The notes under the pieces were generated by a model. It worked only from the letters and a program-made list of their open reading frames with translations. It was not told the DNA's origin and did not search any database. A program made the translations under genes and the position numbers. A DNA stretch of 64,000 nucleotides, from the NCBI GenBank assembly GCA_963675135.1, contig OY776125.1, positions 40,082,513-40,146,512 on the forward strand, written 5' to 3'. Source of the stretch: Galeopsis tetrahit (taxonomy: Eukaryota > Streptophyta > Magnoliopsida > Lamiales > Lamiaceae). Positions within the stretch are counted from its first letter, which is position 1. Each line of letters begins with the position of its first letter. Positions 11,040 to 21,668 of the stretch are shown piece after piece.

Positions 11040-13060
11040 TATATATAGTTATATTAGATTATCAAATTTAAAGAAAGTTTATTATAGGTTTCAAAAAATC
11101 AGTTTATTATATTTGAATTAGTCAAATAAAATATATTTACTACATACATTTATGACAGTTAATATGTGAACTTGAGGGGGAACGAAAATAAAATAAAACT
11201 ATTTCCTAATTATTTTAGTTTAATATTTGAATCACCTATGTCAAACACCATGTTTAATTTATTGTTCTATATATATTTAAACATTATAAATAATTCATAA
11301 AATACTGCACACAATATTATATTGTTATATATATATATATATAAATCTCATCGTTGTTCTAAATTACATAATCAAGAATACAATTTCTATAGAGTAACAA
11401 TTTTTTTCTAAAGTAATAATAAAAAAAAAAACTTTCCTTCAAATTTACAAAAAAACTTTCCTTCAAATTTACAAAAAAACTTAAAAAATGGAGTCTTATT
11501 ACAACTATATATATATATATATATATAAAAATTTGCCTTAATTCATTAAAATGTAATACATTAAATTAGTTTATTTCAAAATTTAATTCATTAGCACAAT
11601 TTAAGTAACGCCTCTATTAGTGTAATAAATGACACATAATTGGTAGTCAAATGTACCATTAAATTGTGCTTATCATTTCCCCCATAAATATAAATTCAGA
11701 AAAATTTAAAGAAATTATGTATTATTGTGTACCATATATCATGCATTTGTGGATGCATTTACATTTAATTAGTAAATTCTGCATCAATGTTTCTTTGAAT
11801 CTTCGCTCTACTTGCATTATAAACAACAAAATTGACTAAATTAATTGTATACTCCGCTAATGCAGCTATATTCGATTTTTTTAATAGAACTTCATCCACA
11901 ATTCAATCTAGGTTAATATTCAAATTATGAGAGTATATGAAGACATTGAATAGTAAATGTATAAAAAAAATATGTCACTTAATTTTATATAAAACAATAA
12001 AATAAATAACATTGTGGTTAATATTCAAATTATTATCGAACCGTTTACATTTCAAATTTATTTTCATGTAATTTGAATTAAATTCGAATTTAAGAATATG
12101 TCAGACAATAAATGTAGATTGATTAATGTAATTAAGTTAAATTGGAATTTATGAAATTCAATTTTCATTCGAGTTGAATATAAGAAACATTGTGTTTTAT
12201 TCTTGGTAATTGGTTTCTATCATTATTCTTCGTTATTGATTTGCATAATTTAAGGTTTGATAAATATTTTTAATTTGAATTTAGAGTATACATATTTTTT
12301 ACTAATATTAAAAAAGAATTACAAATAAGACATTTCGCTATTGATCATAATAAGAATTAAAGACTTGAATTGACCGAGACTTCAAAAGAAATTGATATGA
12401 TCATCATGTATACGGAGTATTAAATATGGAATTATCGAATTACATATTTAAAACTTTTTGGAATTAATTATTTAATGATTATTAAAAAAAATATCCTAAT
12501 ATAAAAAGGTTAGTAATCATGTCATAGAAATTAGGGTTGCATATCATACGAACAAATCAAACAATTTTGATGATCCACCGCTTGAATATATTCATATCCA
12601 GTCCAGATGTGTGGCATTGAGTCAGAATCATGACTATATCAATTTAATTCCGGAAGGAGCAAACACCTTCTAATTTGATTGTGAAAATACAAACATTACA
12701 AAAACCACATATCTTAAAATGGCCATTCTTTTATATTAATCTCAACATAAATTTAAAAAAGCAAGAAAAAAAAAAAGCAACAAATTAGATCATCATTCGA
12801 AGCTTCAACCTGCAAAAATTAGATGAAAAAAATAGAGTGGAAATAAAACGTAAATAATCGGAGCGATCTCATACCTATTTATGGACGACCATTGATCCCA
12901 AGAAGTTGAATTGCGCCGATCAACCGTACAATTTAGGATGTGCGACGTCCACAGAAGATTAGGGAAGAGTAGCGGTACAAAAGGGGAGTAAAAGAGGGGG
13001 AGAGAGATTGAGTGAAAATGAATATAAAAACGTTACATATATATAAATTAAGAAGTGAAA
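10870..13060. other. AT-rich DNA, no gene seen
   Basis: Strongly AT-rich, with TA microsatellites at 10978-11036, about 11326-11342 and about 11507-11526. A 23 bp unit (AAAAAACTTTCCTTCAAATT) is repeated in tandem near 11430-11480. No coding region is visible. Confidence 0.55.
10978..11036. repeat. (TA)n microsatellite
   Basis: A nearly perfect TA dinucleotide run of about 29 units. Confidence 0.95.
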
Positions 13061-13664
13061 CTCTAAAATGATCAACGACTTAGATTAAATTTAGGAAGGG
13101 TGTTGTGCTAGAATGAAGAAGAATGAAGATAATTTGAAATTGAGAGAATTGGAGGTGAGAGAGTTGAAATAGATCATTTAAATTGTGACATGTGTCCTCC
13201 AATAGGTTTGTAAATATATATATATATATATATAGATATCTATCTATTTTTTTCTTAAAACTTGTGCCCAAATTGATTGGAACAAATATTGTGGACAAAT
13301 GTAGTACAATACTAATTTTTAGCAATAGAAACCTGTTGTAGAAATTAGGATGAAAACATCGTTATCCCAACAAATATAGCAACGTTGAGTTTTAGAATAT
13401 ATCGATATCGTACAAAATTGGAAAAATGACGAAAATTTTATTAAAATTTTGAAAATTAAAATAGAATTTTAGAGATTGTTATAATATATTATTATGCATA
13501 TATTTTATTCTAAAGTACAATAAAATTATATGTTTAGAACATACATATAGATAATGGGTGATGCTTGGGTACATGCGAGTACCGGTACACACCAATTTTA
13601 ATTTTAATTTTGAGTTGCACTCTTGTGTACAAGTTACATAAATGTAACTTGTTCCTATTTAATA

Positions 13665-13760
13665 TTTGAACTAATATTATACAATATGTGAGCTAATACT
13701 ATACTGTATTTGAACTAATACTATACTCTATTTGAACTAATATTATACTGTATTTGCATA
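13665..13760 (+). repeat. short tandem repeat, unit about 22 bp
   Basis: Four to five imperfect units of ATTTGAACTAATACTATACT follow each other. Confidence 0.8.
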
Positions 13761-13857
13761 ACTCATGAGTAACATTCACTCATTTAGAAAATTGTATTAA
13801 ATAAAAACAAGTTACATGTGGTACACACAAGCATTATTCTTAATTTTTTATTTATAT

Positions 13858-14130
13858 TTTATCTGCACCCGCTCATTTAATGAGTTCATCCAAAAATCAT
13901 ACTCCGTATTTTTTACTACGATTATCTGCACCAGCTCATTTAATGAGTTTATCCAAAAATTATTTTTTACTACGGTTATTTGCACCCGCTCATTTTATGA
14001 GTTCACCCCCAAAGCATTTCTTTTAATCACGTTTATCTGCACCTGCTCATTTTATGAGTTCACCCACCAATAAGTTTTTTTACCACGGTTATCTACACCC
14101 CTTCATTTTATGAGTTCACCACCAAATATT
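13858..14130 (+). repeat. minisatellite, five units of about 56 bp
   Basis: Five imperfect units each start near ATCTGCACCCGCTCATTT and continue with ATGAGTTCA and a T-rich tail ending in TTACTACGGTT or similar. The repeat happens to keep one frame open over 85 codons; this is not considered a gene. Confidence 0.85.
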
Positions 14131-14559
14131 TTTTAAAAAATAATTACATTTAAAAGACTATATTATTCTTTTATTAATTTACACAAAATATAATAAAATC
14201 AACCTTAATTTGTATATTTACAATCTGCAGTCGAGTCATTGCCGAGTTACCGTCGATTCACCACCAAGTCACCCATATTTTTAGAAAAAAAATCGTAAAA
14301 CATAATTTTTAAAAAAAAATACTATCGAATTAGCCACAAATCTCGAATTTTTTTCTTTTTAATTTTTCTTCCACCTCATTTTTTCCCTTTTTCTTCTCAT
14401 TTTCAGTTTTTATTCTAAACTTTTTATTTCTTCGTTTTTTTCCTTTTACTTTTTTTTTTAATTTTCCTGCCTTTATTTTTCATTTTTTTTCATGTGTATT
14501 TTTAAAATTTTTAATAAAAAATAATATTATAGGTATGATTTTATTATAGTCGATAATAC

Positions 14560-14955
14560 AATAAGTAATAACTAGTAATACCATAAATAGTAATCAATAA
14601 TACCATTAACAGTAATTAGTATTATCTTATACAATAACAAATAATTCCACACATCTAATTATATTCAGTAATATCAAAAATAATTATTAGTAATACCACG
14701 AACAATAATCAATAATACTATTAACATTAATCAGTAACATTTTATACAATAACAAATAATTTCACACATCTAATTGTATTCAATAATACCAAAACCAATT
14801 ATTATTTATTAGTAATACCATGAAAAGTAATCAGTAATACCATGAACAATATATACAATAACATTAAATTACACACATCTAATTATATTCAGTAATACCA
14901 AAAACAATTATTCGTAATACTATGAACAGTAATCAGTTATACCATGAATAATAAT
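14560..14955 (+). repeat. tandem repeat, three units of about 110-115 bp
   Basis: The anchor CACACATCTAATTATATTCA recurs near 14649, 14763 and 14873, each followed by CAGTAATACC-type segments. Shorter internal units (GTAATACCATGAACAGTAATCA) are themselves repeated. Confidence 0.75.
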
Positions 14956-14971
14956 AAGTAATCAATAGACG

Positions 14972-15570
14972 GTTATACACACACACAAGATTTTAGCGCA
15001 CACCCCATTAAAGACCGAAGATACCCTTCTCCTACATAACCGTAATTCTCCCCTTATTCTCTCAAACCATATAGTGTGAAAAATAAAATACGTCGCTTGG
15101 AAGACCCACTCCTCTCCCAGCCTCGTCGGTCGCCGCTCAAAGCTACGAGCCACATCCTTTCTTCGTTGTCGCACAAAGTCTCGCCGCCATAGCCTCGTTC
15201 GTCGACGCCGCATTTGTTTCGTCGATTTTACGCGCGTCTGCTTCCCCGTTCGTCCAGGCCTCACAGTCCGTCCAAGGTTACGTCCCAAGCCGCCGTCGTC
15301 CGTGGCTACGTCCCAAGCCCCCGCCGCTCCCTCCGTCTTCCATCACGTTCCAAGTTGCTTGTCCCTCTTTCGATTGTAAGTTAGAAAAACAGATTCGTTC
15401 CCTCCTCCTCCTTTCTGCCGCCCCTTCGTCGTCAATTTTCTTATAGATCTCTCAACCTCAAAATACAGATATGTAAGTATTTTTTTTTCTTCTAGACCTC
15501 TCAATCTCAAAATCATTGATTTGTAAAAAAATTGGTGGGTGTTCACCTCAATCTTGTGTGTGCATATAAT
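14972..15570. mobile_element. GC-rich island flanked by inverted repeats, candidate gene-capturing transposon
   Basis: GTTATACACACACACAAGATT at 14972-14992 is matched in inverted orientation by 15550-15570, with the similarity fading inwards over about 35 bases. The enclosed 550 bp is much richer in GC and CpG (15080-15440) than anything around it and reads like a captured 5' UTR or exon. It contains a direct repeat of CTACGTCCCAAGCC (near 15265 and 15305). No 9 bp target-site duplication was found, and part of the inverted repeat is a CA run, so a Pack-MULE-like origin is only a proposal. Confidence 0.35.
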
Positions 15571-15777
15571 CGTGGTCTTTCATTAGATTTGTGCGACCTA
15601 TTAATTGTCTGCACCGAAAAAAGTAAATTAGGCTCAAACTTTTAATGAAATTGAAGAGTGTATATACACGCGAATGTATATAATAATTTTCCTATATAAA
15701 TTAGGATTGATTGTATTATATTTTGTTTAAAGGGCTAGTCTTTTGTGAAATATTGCATATATGCATTTCAGTTATTC

Positions 15778-15900
15778 ACACTCACATTCTTTATAAATAC
15801 ACCCAGTGACAGTTCAACCCACATTTTTTATAAATACACCAACTGATAGTTCAATTCACACCCATATTTTTTATAAATACACCCACTAGCAGAAATTGTA
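15778..15900 (+). repeat. tandem repeat, three units of about 42 bp
   Basis: Three imperfect units of CACATTTTTTATAAATACACC followed by CACTGACAGTTCAA-like sequence. Confidence 0.8.
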
Positions 15901-16019
15901 CTTAGTCGTCTTCTCCGAGAAATTTTCGGCCACCCGAGGTCGCGGCCGAACGCTGCAATTTACGACGGCCTTAATCTTTAAATATTTTCTATTTCTTTAA
16001 ATATTCTTTAATTATTATT

Positions 16020-16440
16020 ATGGATCGAGGTTATTTTATATTACTACATGCAATAATATATGTTACTATATGTTATAATGTGAGTTACTTAATCAATAAA
16101 AATTCTAGAGAAAAATACTACATAAAAGAATCGGTATTACTATATAAAAAATTATATGTTACTACACACTTCAGTTTGAATTACTACATTGAATATGCGT
16201 TTGTTACTATATGTAACTTTATCAAATGATTTGCATTACAACATGGTTATTGTGTTTACTACATGCAATAGTATATGTTACTACGTATTATAATGTGAGT
16301 TACTACATTAACAAAAACACTAGAAAAAACGGGTTACTAAATAAAAGAATTTGTATTATTATATAAAATAGTTTGTGTTATTACTACATAAAATAATGTG
16401 TGTTACTACATATTACGATTTGAATTACTACATTTAATAT
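16020..16440 (+). repeat. two-unit repeat of about 235 bp rich in GTTACTACAT
   Basis: Two diverged units share blocks such as ACATGCAATA, ATATGTTACTA, TATAATGTGAGTTACT and TTTGAATTACTACATT in the same order. The motif TTACTACAT recurs many times. The open frame at 16020-16229 is a by-product. Confidence 0.7.
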
Positions 16441-16719
16441 CCCGCGTTCGGCTATAAAATAAAAGATAAAAAAATCACAGAAATTGACAAAATAAACGAG
16501 TTAATTTTTTTTGTCAAAATTAGAACACAAGTGGGTCAGTTGACAAATAAATTAAGAATTAACCCAAATGAATTAATAGTGACCCAATAATATATATTTT
16601 CAGCCCATTGACTTAATAAGTCAATATTTTCAGCCCAATTGACTTAATTAGTCAATATTGCATGTATGCAATATTGCATATAAGTTTTTGTGTTATTTAA
16701 ATTAATGAAAGGGTTCTTT

Positions 16720-17045
16720 AATAATTTTAGGTGTAATTGTTTTTAAAAAATAATTAGGGGGTGAAATCAACAAAAGCGGGGTGTAAATAACCGTGGTCAA
16801 TTGTTTATATATAAATTATGATAGTTGTATTATATTTTGTGTAAATTAATAGAAGGACATTATAATAATTGTAGATGTAATTTTTTTTAAATGATAATTA
16901 TTGGGGGATGAAATCAACAAAGGGGTGTAAATAACAATTGCTCAATTGTTTATATATAAATTAGTATTGATTGTATTATATTTTGTTTAAATTAATAGAA
17001 GGGAACTATAATAATTTTAGGTATAATTTTTAAAAAATAATAATT
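16720..17045 (+). repeat. tandem repeat, two units of about 165 bp
   Basis: Blocks GGGTGAAATCAACAAAAG, GGGGTGTAAATAAC, CAATTGTTTATATATAAATTA and TTGTATTATATTTTGT recur in order. A third partial relative lies near 15690-15735. Confidence 0.7.
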
Positions 17046-17349
17046 TAGGCACCACTCCAATGTTTTTTTTGTGAGAATCTGATTAGAGAACCGCATCAAC
17101 ATGAATCTTAAAAGAACCCATTTCCAACGGATGAAATTAAAATTGAAATTAGGAGTGTGGGAGAATTTGGCATAGATAATAAATTACTCCGTATATAAAT
17201 ACGGTTGTCCAAGAACAATTGAAAACCTAATACTCCGGTACAATATAAAATGCAGGATATAACCTGAGAAACAGCACTGCATAGTAGAAAGTGGGAAGGC
17301 CATAAACAATATCATATGAATCATGGGTAGGTCCAACGTTGCATACTAC

Positions 17350-17422
17350 ACTTTGAAATACAGGGGCATAAACTTTTTGTTTTTATTTTAAAAAACAAAC
17401 TTTGAAATACAGGGGCATAAAC
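17350..17422 (+). repeat. 24 bp direct repeat upstream of the receptor kinase
   Basis: ACTTTGAAATACAGGGGCAT and the next four bases occur at 17350-17373 and again at 17399-17422, 270-340 bp before the start codon. It may be a simple duplication or a promoter element; nothing in the sequence decides. Confidence 0.6.
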
Positions 17423-17691
17423 ATTCAACTTAAAACTGCGCCCCAAATAAGAAGTTTTATAATTTTTTTGAAATGAATAAACAAAATGAAGTTGCTGGAA
17501 AGTATAATGCCTTAAAATTTTAAAATATTAAAGAAGCCGACTCTTGATCTTGATTGAATTGAATTCCTAGTTAAAATAAATCCCAAAAGCTGGAAACTTT
17601 TGACTCATACAATCATGCTTCCAATTTCCAATTCAGTAATCACCATTTAAACACAAAATCTGCTGTTTTCTCATCGGATTTGCAACTTCCG

Positions 17692-20516
17692 ATGACGACT
17701 ACTGCTGCAAAACATTTCTCCAATTTCATTGTAGTCTTCTCCCTAGTTTTTCAGAGGATTTGTGTTGCAACAGATTCAATAAAGGTTGATGAACAAGGCA
17801 TAACATACGGAAAGCCCCTGGTTTCAACTGGTGGCAAATTTGAACTGGGATTCTTCAGCCCTGGAGATTCAACAAAATGGTACCTCGGCCTCTGGTTCAA
17901 GAATGTAACAGAAAACACTTCTGTTTGGGTGTTGAACAGAGATTCTCCTCTCACTGACAATTCCGGGGTGTTAAAACTTCTCCACCCCGGAATTCTACTT
18001 CTCGTCAACAGCACGAATGGAACCGTGTGGGCGTCGAATGCAACGACTTCCGTGCAAAACCCCGTTGCGCAGCTGCTCGACTCTGGAAATTTTGTGGTCA
18101 GGGACGAGAGAGACGATCGCCCCGAGAATTTCGTGTGGCAGAGTTTCGACCATCCCACGGATACCTACTTACCGGGTATGGATTTGGGGTGGAATTTGGT
18201 GAGTCGTAAAGAGAATTACCTTTCGTCCTGGAAAAGCAGGTATGACCCGGGGACAGGGGAGTATACTTACCACCTGGATCCCACTGGATACCCGCAGATA
18301 GTGATGAGGAGGGGTCCGGTTACACTACTTCGAATCGGGCCCTGGAATGGAATCCGTTTTCCAGGGCAGCCAAACCCGATACAGGATCCGACTTACAATC
18401 TGTCATTTGTGATGGATGATGACAAGGTTTATTTGCATTCGACTGTGGTGGATAAATTGTTTATTTCGAGGTACACGTTGAACCTTAGCGGGGTTGCACA
18501 GCGTCTGACTTGGGGCGATGGGAGTCGTGGTTGGGCGACGTATTTCCAGATTCCGTCAGACTTATGTGATGATTATAACAAGTGTGGTGCGTATGGTAGT
18601 TGTAATGTTGGAAAATCTAGGCCGTGTGAATGCCTTGATCAGAGGTTTGTGCCTAGGTGGGTTGGGCTTGGATCGGATTGGTCGAGTGGATGTGTTCGAA
18701 GGACGAATTTGAGTTGCCAGGGAGATGTGTTTGTAAAGTATTCGGGGATTAAATTGCCGGATGCAAGAAATTCTTGGCACAATGCGACGATGAGACTTGA
18801 TGAATGCAAATCGGAGTGTTTGAAGAACTGTTCTTGTATGGGGTATTCATATTTGGATATTAGGCAAGGGAGTGGATGTTTGATTTGGTTTAATGAGTTG
18901 GTTGATATCAGGGGTTTGTCTCAATATGGGCAGGATATTTACATCAGAATGGCTTCTTCTGAGGCAGGTAGGAATTATTTTGATGAACAAAACAAATTTC
19001 TTTAATTTTAATTGATTGAATTAGTCAAAATATTGTTTGCAGATTCAAGAGGAAATAAATCAAGAGAAATGGTAGTGATAGCCTGCAGTGTGATTGCGGT
19101 TGTGGCTCTCTTGCTCGTCGGATTATATCTATGTAATCGGAAGAGGAAGACGACGACGAAGAAGTTGTTGAAAGCAGAAGATGAGGATCATCCAGATTTG
19201 CCGTTTTGGGACTTGTCTGTAATTCTGAAAGCAACAGATCACTTTTCGAACAGAAACATTCTTGGGGAAGGTGGATTTGGTCCTGTCTACAAGGTAATTA
19301 ATTTATTTTTCGTATTCGTGAATTATTAGTGAATGAAAGAGAAATGAAATCCGACCCAAGTTTTTGATCTCAGGGGGTGGTGGATGGAGGGAAAGAAATT
19401 GCTGTGAAACGATTGTCGAAGGAATCAAGACAAGGGATGGAAGAACTAAAGAATGAAATCATCCTCATTGCCAAACTTCAGCATCGAAATCTTGTTAAGC
19501 TTCTAGGATGCTGCATCCAACAAGATGAAAGTATACTCATCTACGAATATTTGCCTAACAAAAGCCTCGATGTTTTTTTATTTGGTTAGTCTTCTAATCC
19601 TTATAGTTCACAGTACCTGCACTTTGTTTACAATGTTTAAGTAGAAATGTTGCCAACATGTTTGCACAGATGAATCAAAAAGTATGTTGCTCGATTGGCA
19701 GAAGCGCTTCCAAATCATCAATGGAATTGCTAGAGGGCTGTTGTATCTTCATCAAGATTCACGCTTGAGAATTATACACCGTGACCTTAAGGCTAGCAAT
19801 ATACTGCTCGATTCTGAGATGAACCCCAAGATATCAGACTTTGGATTAGCCAGTTGTTTTGGAGGAAACGAAACTGAAGCTCAAACACTTCGCGTCGTTG
19901 GAACATAGTACGAATCTTGTTGAATTGCTTCTCATATAAAAGTTTTAAGCTTGTTGTGACTATCAATTCTTGTGCATGCAGTGGATACATGTCTCCAGAG
20001 TATGCAGTTGATGGCCTGTTTTCGGTTAAATCAGACGTATTTAGCTTTGGCGTTCTACTGCTGGAAATTTTGTCTGGAAAAAGAAACAGAGGATTTTCCC
20101 ACAATGAACACAGTCTCAACCTTCTAGGCCATGTAAGTCGGCTACACCATTCGTAGTAAACAAAATACGAGGTTAAATGGTCCAAGTAATTCTATAATTT
20201 TGTGCAGGTATGGAAACTTTATAAAGAAGGGAGGTCGTTGGAAGTAGTCGATGCAGCTCTAGACGAAAAGTTTGAGTCGACGCAAGTGTTGAGGTCGATT
20301 GAAGTTGGTTTGTTATGCGTGCAACAGAATCCAGAAGACAGGCCAAGTATGTCCACTGTGGTTTGGATGCTGGGAAATCATGAAGCTGAAATTCCTGAAG
20401 CTAAGCATCCAGGTTTCTTCACAGAAAGAGGTGTTAATACGGGTCATTATTCGACTAGCACGAAGGATACAAGTTCGACGAATAAATTGACGATTACGAT
20501 GCCAGAGCCACGATAG
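17692..20516 (+). CDS. G-type lectin S-receptor-like serine/threonine-protein kinase
   Basis: A plasma-membrane receptor kinase of the S-domain (SD-1) class, close in layout to Arabidopsis At4g27290-type proteins. Six exons with GT-AG introns: 17692-18967, 19043-19293, 19374-19584, 19670-19907, 19982-20132, 20208-20516, giving 811 residues. The start is the ATG at 17692, which leads into a signal peptide (residues 1-25). Domains in order: B-lectin (about 26-150), S-locus glycoprotein region (about 200-310), EGF-like cysteines, PAN domain (about 325-410), one membrane helix (about 436-456), kinase (about 495-770). Kinase motifs are all present: GEGGFGPVY, AVKRLS lysine 521, HRDLKASN with Asp618, DFGLA with Asp636, SPEYA. 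Intron phases agree with the family pattern. The ligand is unknown; members act in self-recognition or immunity. No lesion was seen. Confidence 0.93.
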
Positions 20517-21223
20517 TTTAACAACAAATTATATTGTATACCATATATATTTTTCAAATTTAATACTCACTGTACGTATATGATTGTTTGATTTGTGAAA
20601 AAAGTACAAGTTGCTATATAATAGTAACAAATTGTAAATGGAATATAATTTTCTACATTTCAAGCATACGAGTATGGGATGGAAAAAGTGGTTGGCTGTC
20701 AAAAATCAAAATACATGTGCGCATGACTGTATGAACAGCGCCTTTTTTAGAATGTAGTGACTAGTGATGATTTACAGATTTAACAAAACAAAAAAAGAAT
20801 TATTGATTGTATATTTGCCTAGATTGCCGTTGTCTGGAGTCTGGACTGTATTTTTATTGAAATATGTATATGCTGATTCACGCAATATCACTGTCTCTGA
20901 GTCTTTGACATTAATTTTAAAATAGATTTATCTAAAACTTCTTTGGGTGGAACTACTAACACTACTTCAAAGTTATACACACCCCAAATATTTTTAGACA
21001 AAAATTGAGCTAAGTAAATTTATTAAATAGTCCTTTTAAAAATATCAAGAAATTATTAACAAACTCCAAATAATTATAAATACACTTCAAATAATTATAA
21101 ACACGCCCTACATGTTATCCACACCTCAATCTTAAGCCTTTCCAGTTTCGTCCATCATTTAACCTTCGATCAACGTTCTTGAAAATTAACTTTAATAATT
21201 AATATAATAATAGTTAATGGTTA
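20517..21223. other. 3' flank of the receptor kinase, no further gene
   Basis: AT-rich sequence that probably contains the 3' UTR in its first few hundred bases. A short direct repeat (CAAATAATTATAAA) lies near 21067-21102. No other gene seen. Confidence 0.55.
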
Positions 21224-21225
21224 TA

Positions 21226-21506
21226 CTCCCCCTGTCCCAAGATAATTTTCATTGGTAGATGGACACGTATATTAAAAAAGTGTAATAATGAGTGAAGTTT
21301 TGAATGATAATTTTGTAAAACTTTATGTATAAAGTAATGAAATGAGTTGACTTTTATGTATGTATGGAGAAAAAGTAATGACATTTGTGTAAAATTGAGA
21401 ATATTGTGAGAGTGAAGTTTATAAAGAATTTTCCATTTTAAGGGTGTGAAAGTTATTGTGGAACGTCTCAAAAAGAAAAGTGTGAAAGTTATTGTGGGAT
21501 GGAGAG
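21226..21506. mobile_element. Stowaway-type MITE (Tc1/mariner)
   Basis: 281 bp bounded by inverted repeats CTCCCCCTGTCCCA and its near complement GGGATGGAGAG, flanked by TA on both sides (21224-21225, 21507-21508). It is non-coding and within the usual Stowaway size. Confidence 0.85.
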
Positions 21507-21668
21507 TACTATATATACAATTAACCCGAATAGCATGTCATCACTTACTTAACATTAGAAATATAAAATTACAAACTACATATATTCATCAGCGCAATTT
21601 TGTGGGTGCGGCCGTGCACCTTCTTGTGTGTACGGTTATTTAGTATACAATATGCGTACACAATATAT

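Larger units (their letters stand above)
8381..13236 (-). mobile_element. degenerate Helitron, about 4.9 kb
   Basis: The proposed element runs on the minus strand from TCTATATATA at 13236 to CTAG at 8384-8381. The flanking bases are A before the 5' TC and T after the 3' CTAG, the target preference of Helitrons. A GC-rich hairpin sits about ten bases before the CTAG. A decayed PIF1-type helicase gene with matching orientation lies inside (8640-9670). A CACTA end (10540-10869) is nested within. Pairing of these two particular ends is inference; the element may be a mosaic of two insertions. Confidence 0.5.

Noticed and set aside
13816..14073. 85-codon open frame
   Set aside because: Product of the 56 bp minisatellite; residues repeat with the DNA unit.
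14962..15288. 108-codon Arg-rich minus-strand frame
   Set aside because: Composition follows from the CpG-rich island; no ATG context or homology to support translation.
17680..17691. Upstream TTG as start of the receptor kinase
   Set aside because: Plant genes use ATG; the ATG at 17692 gives a good signal peptide.
17751..18158. Antisense frame of 135 codons in the receptor kinase
   Set aside because: It mirrors exon 1 coding sequence on the other strand and has no family resemblance.
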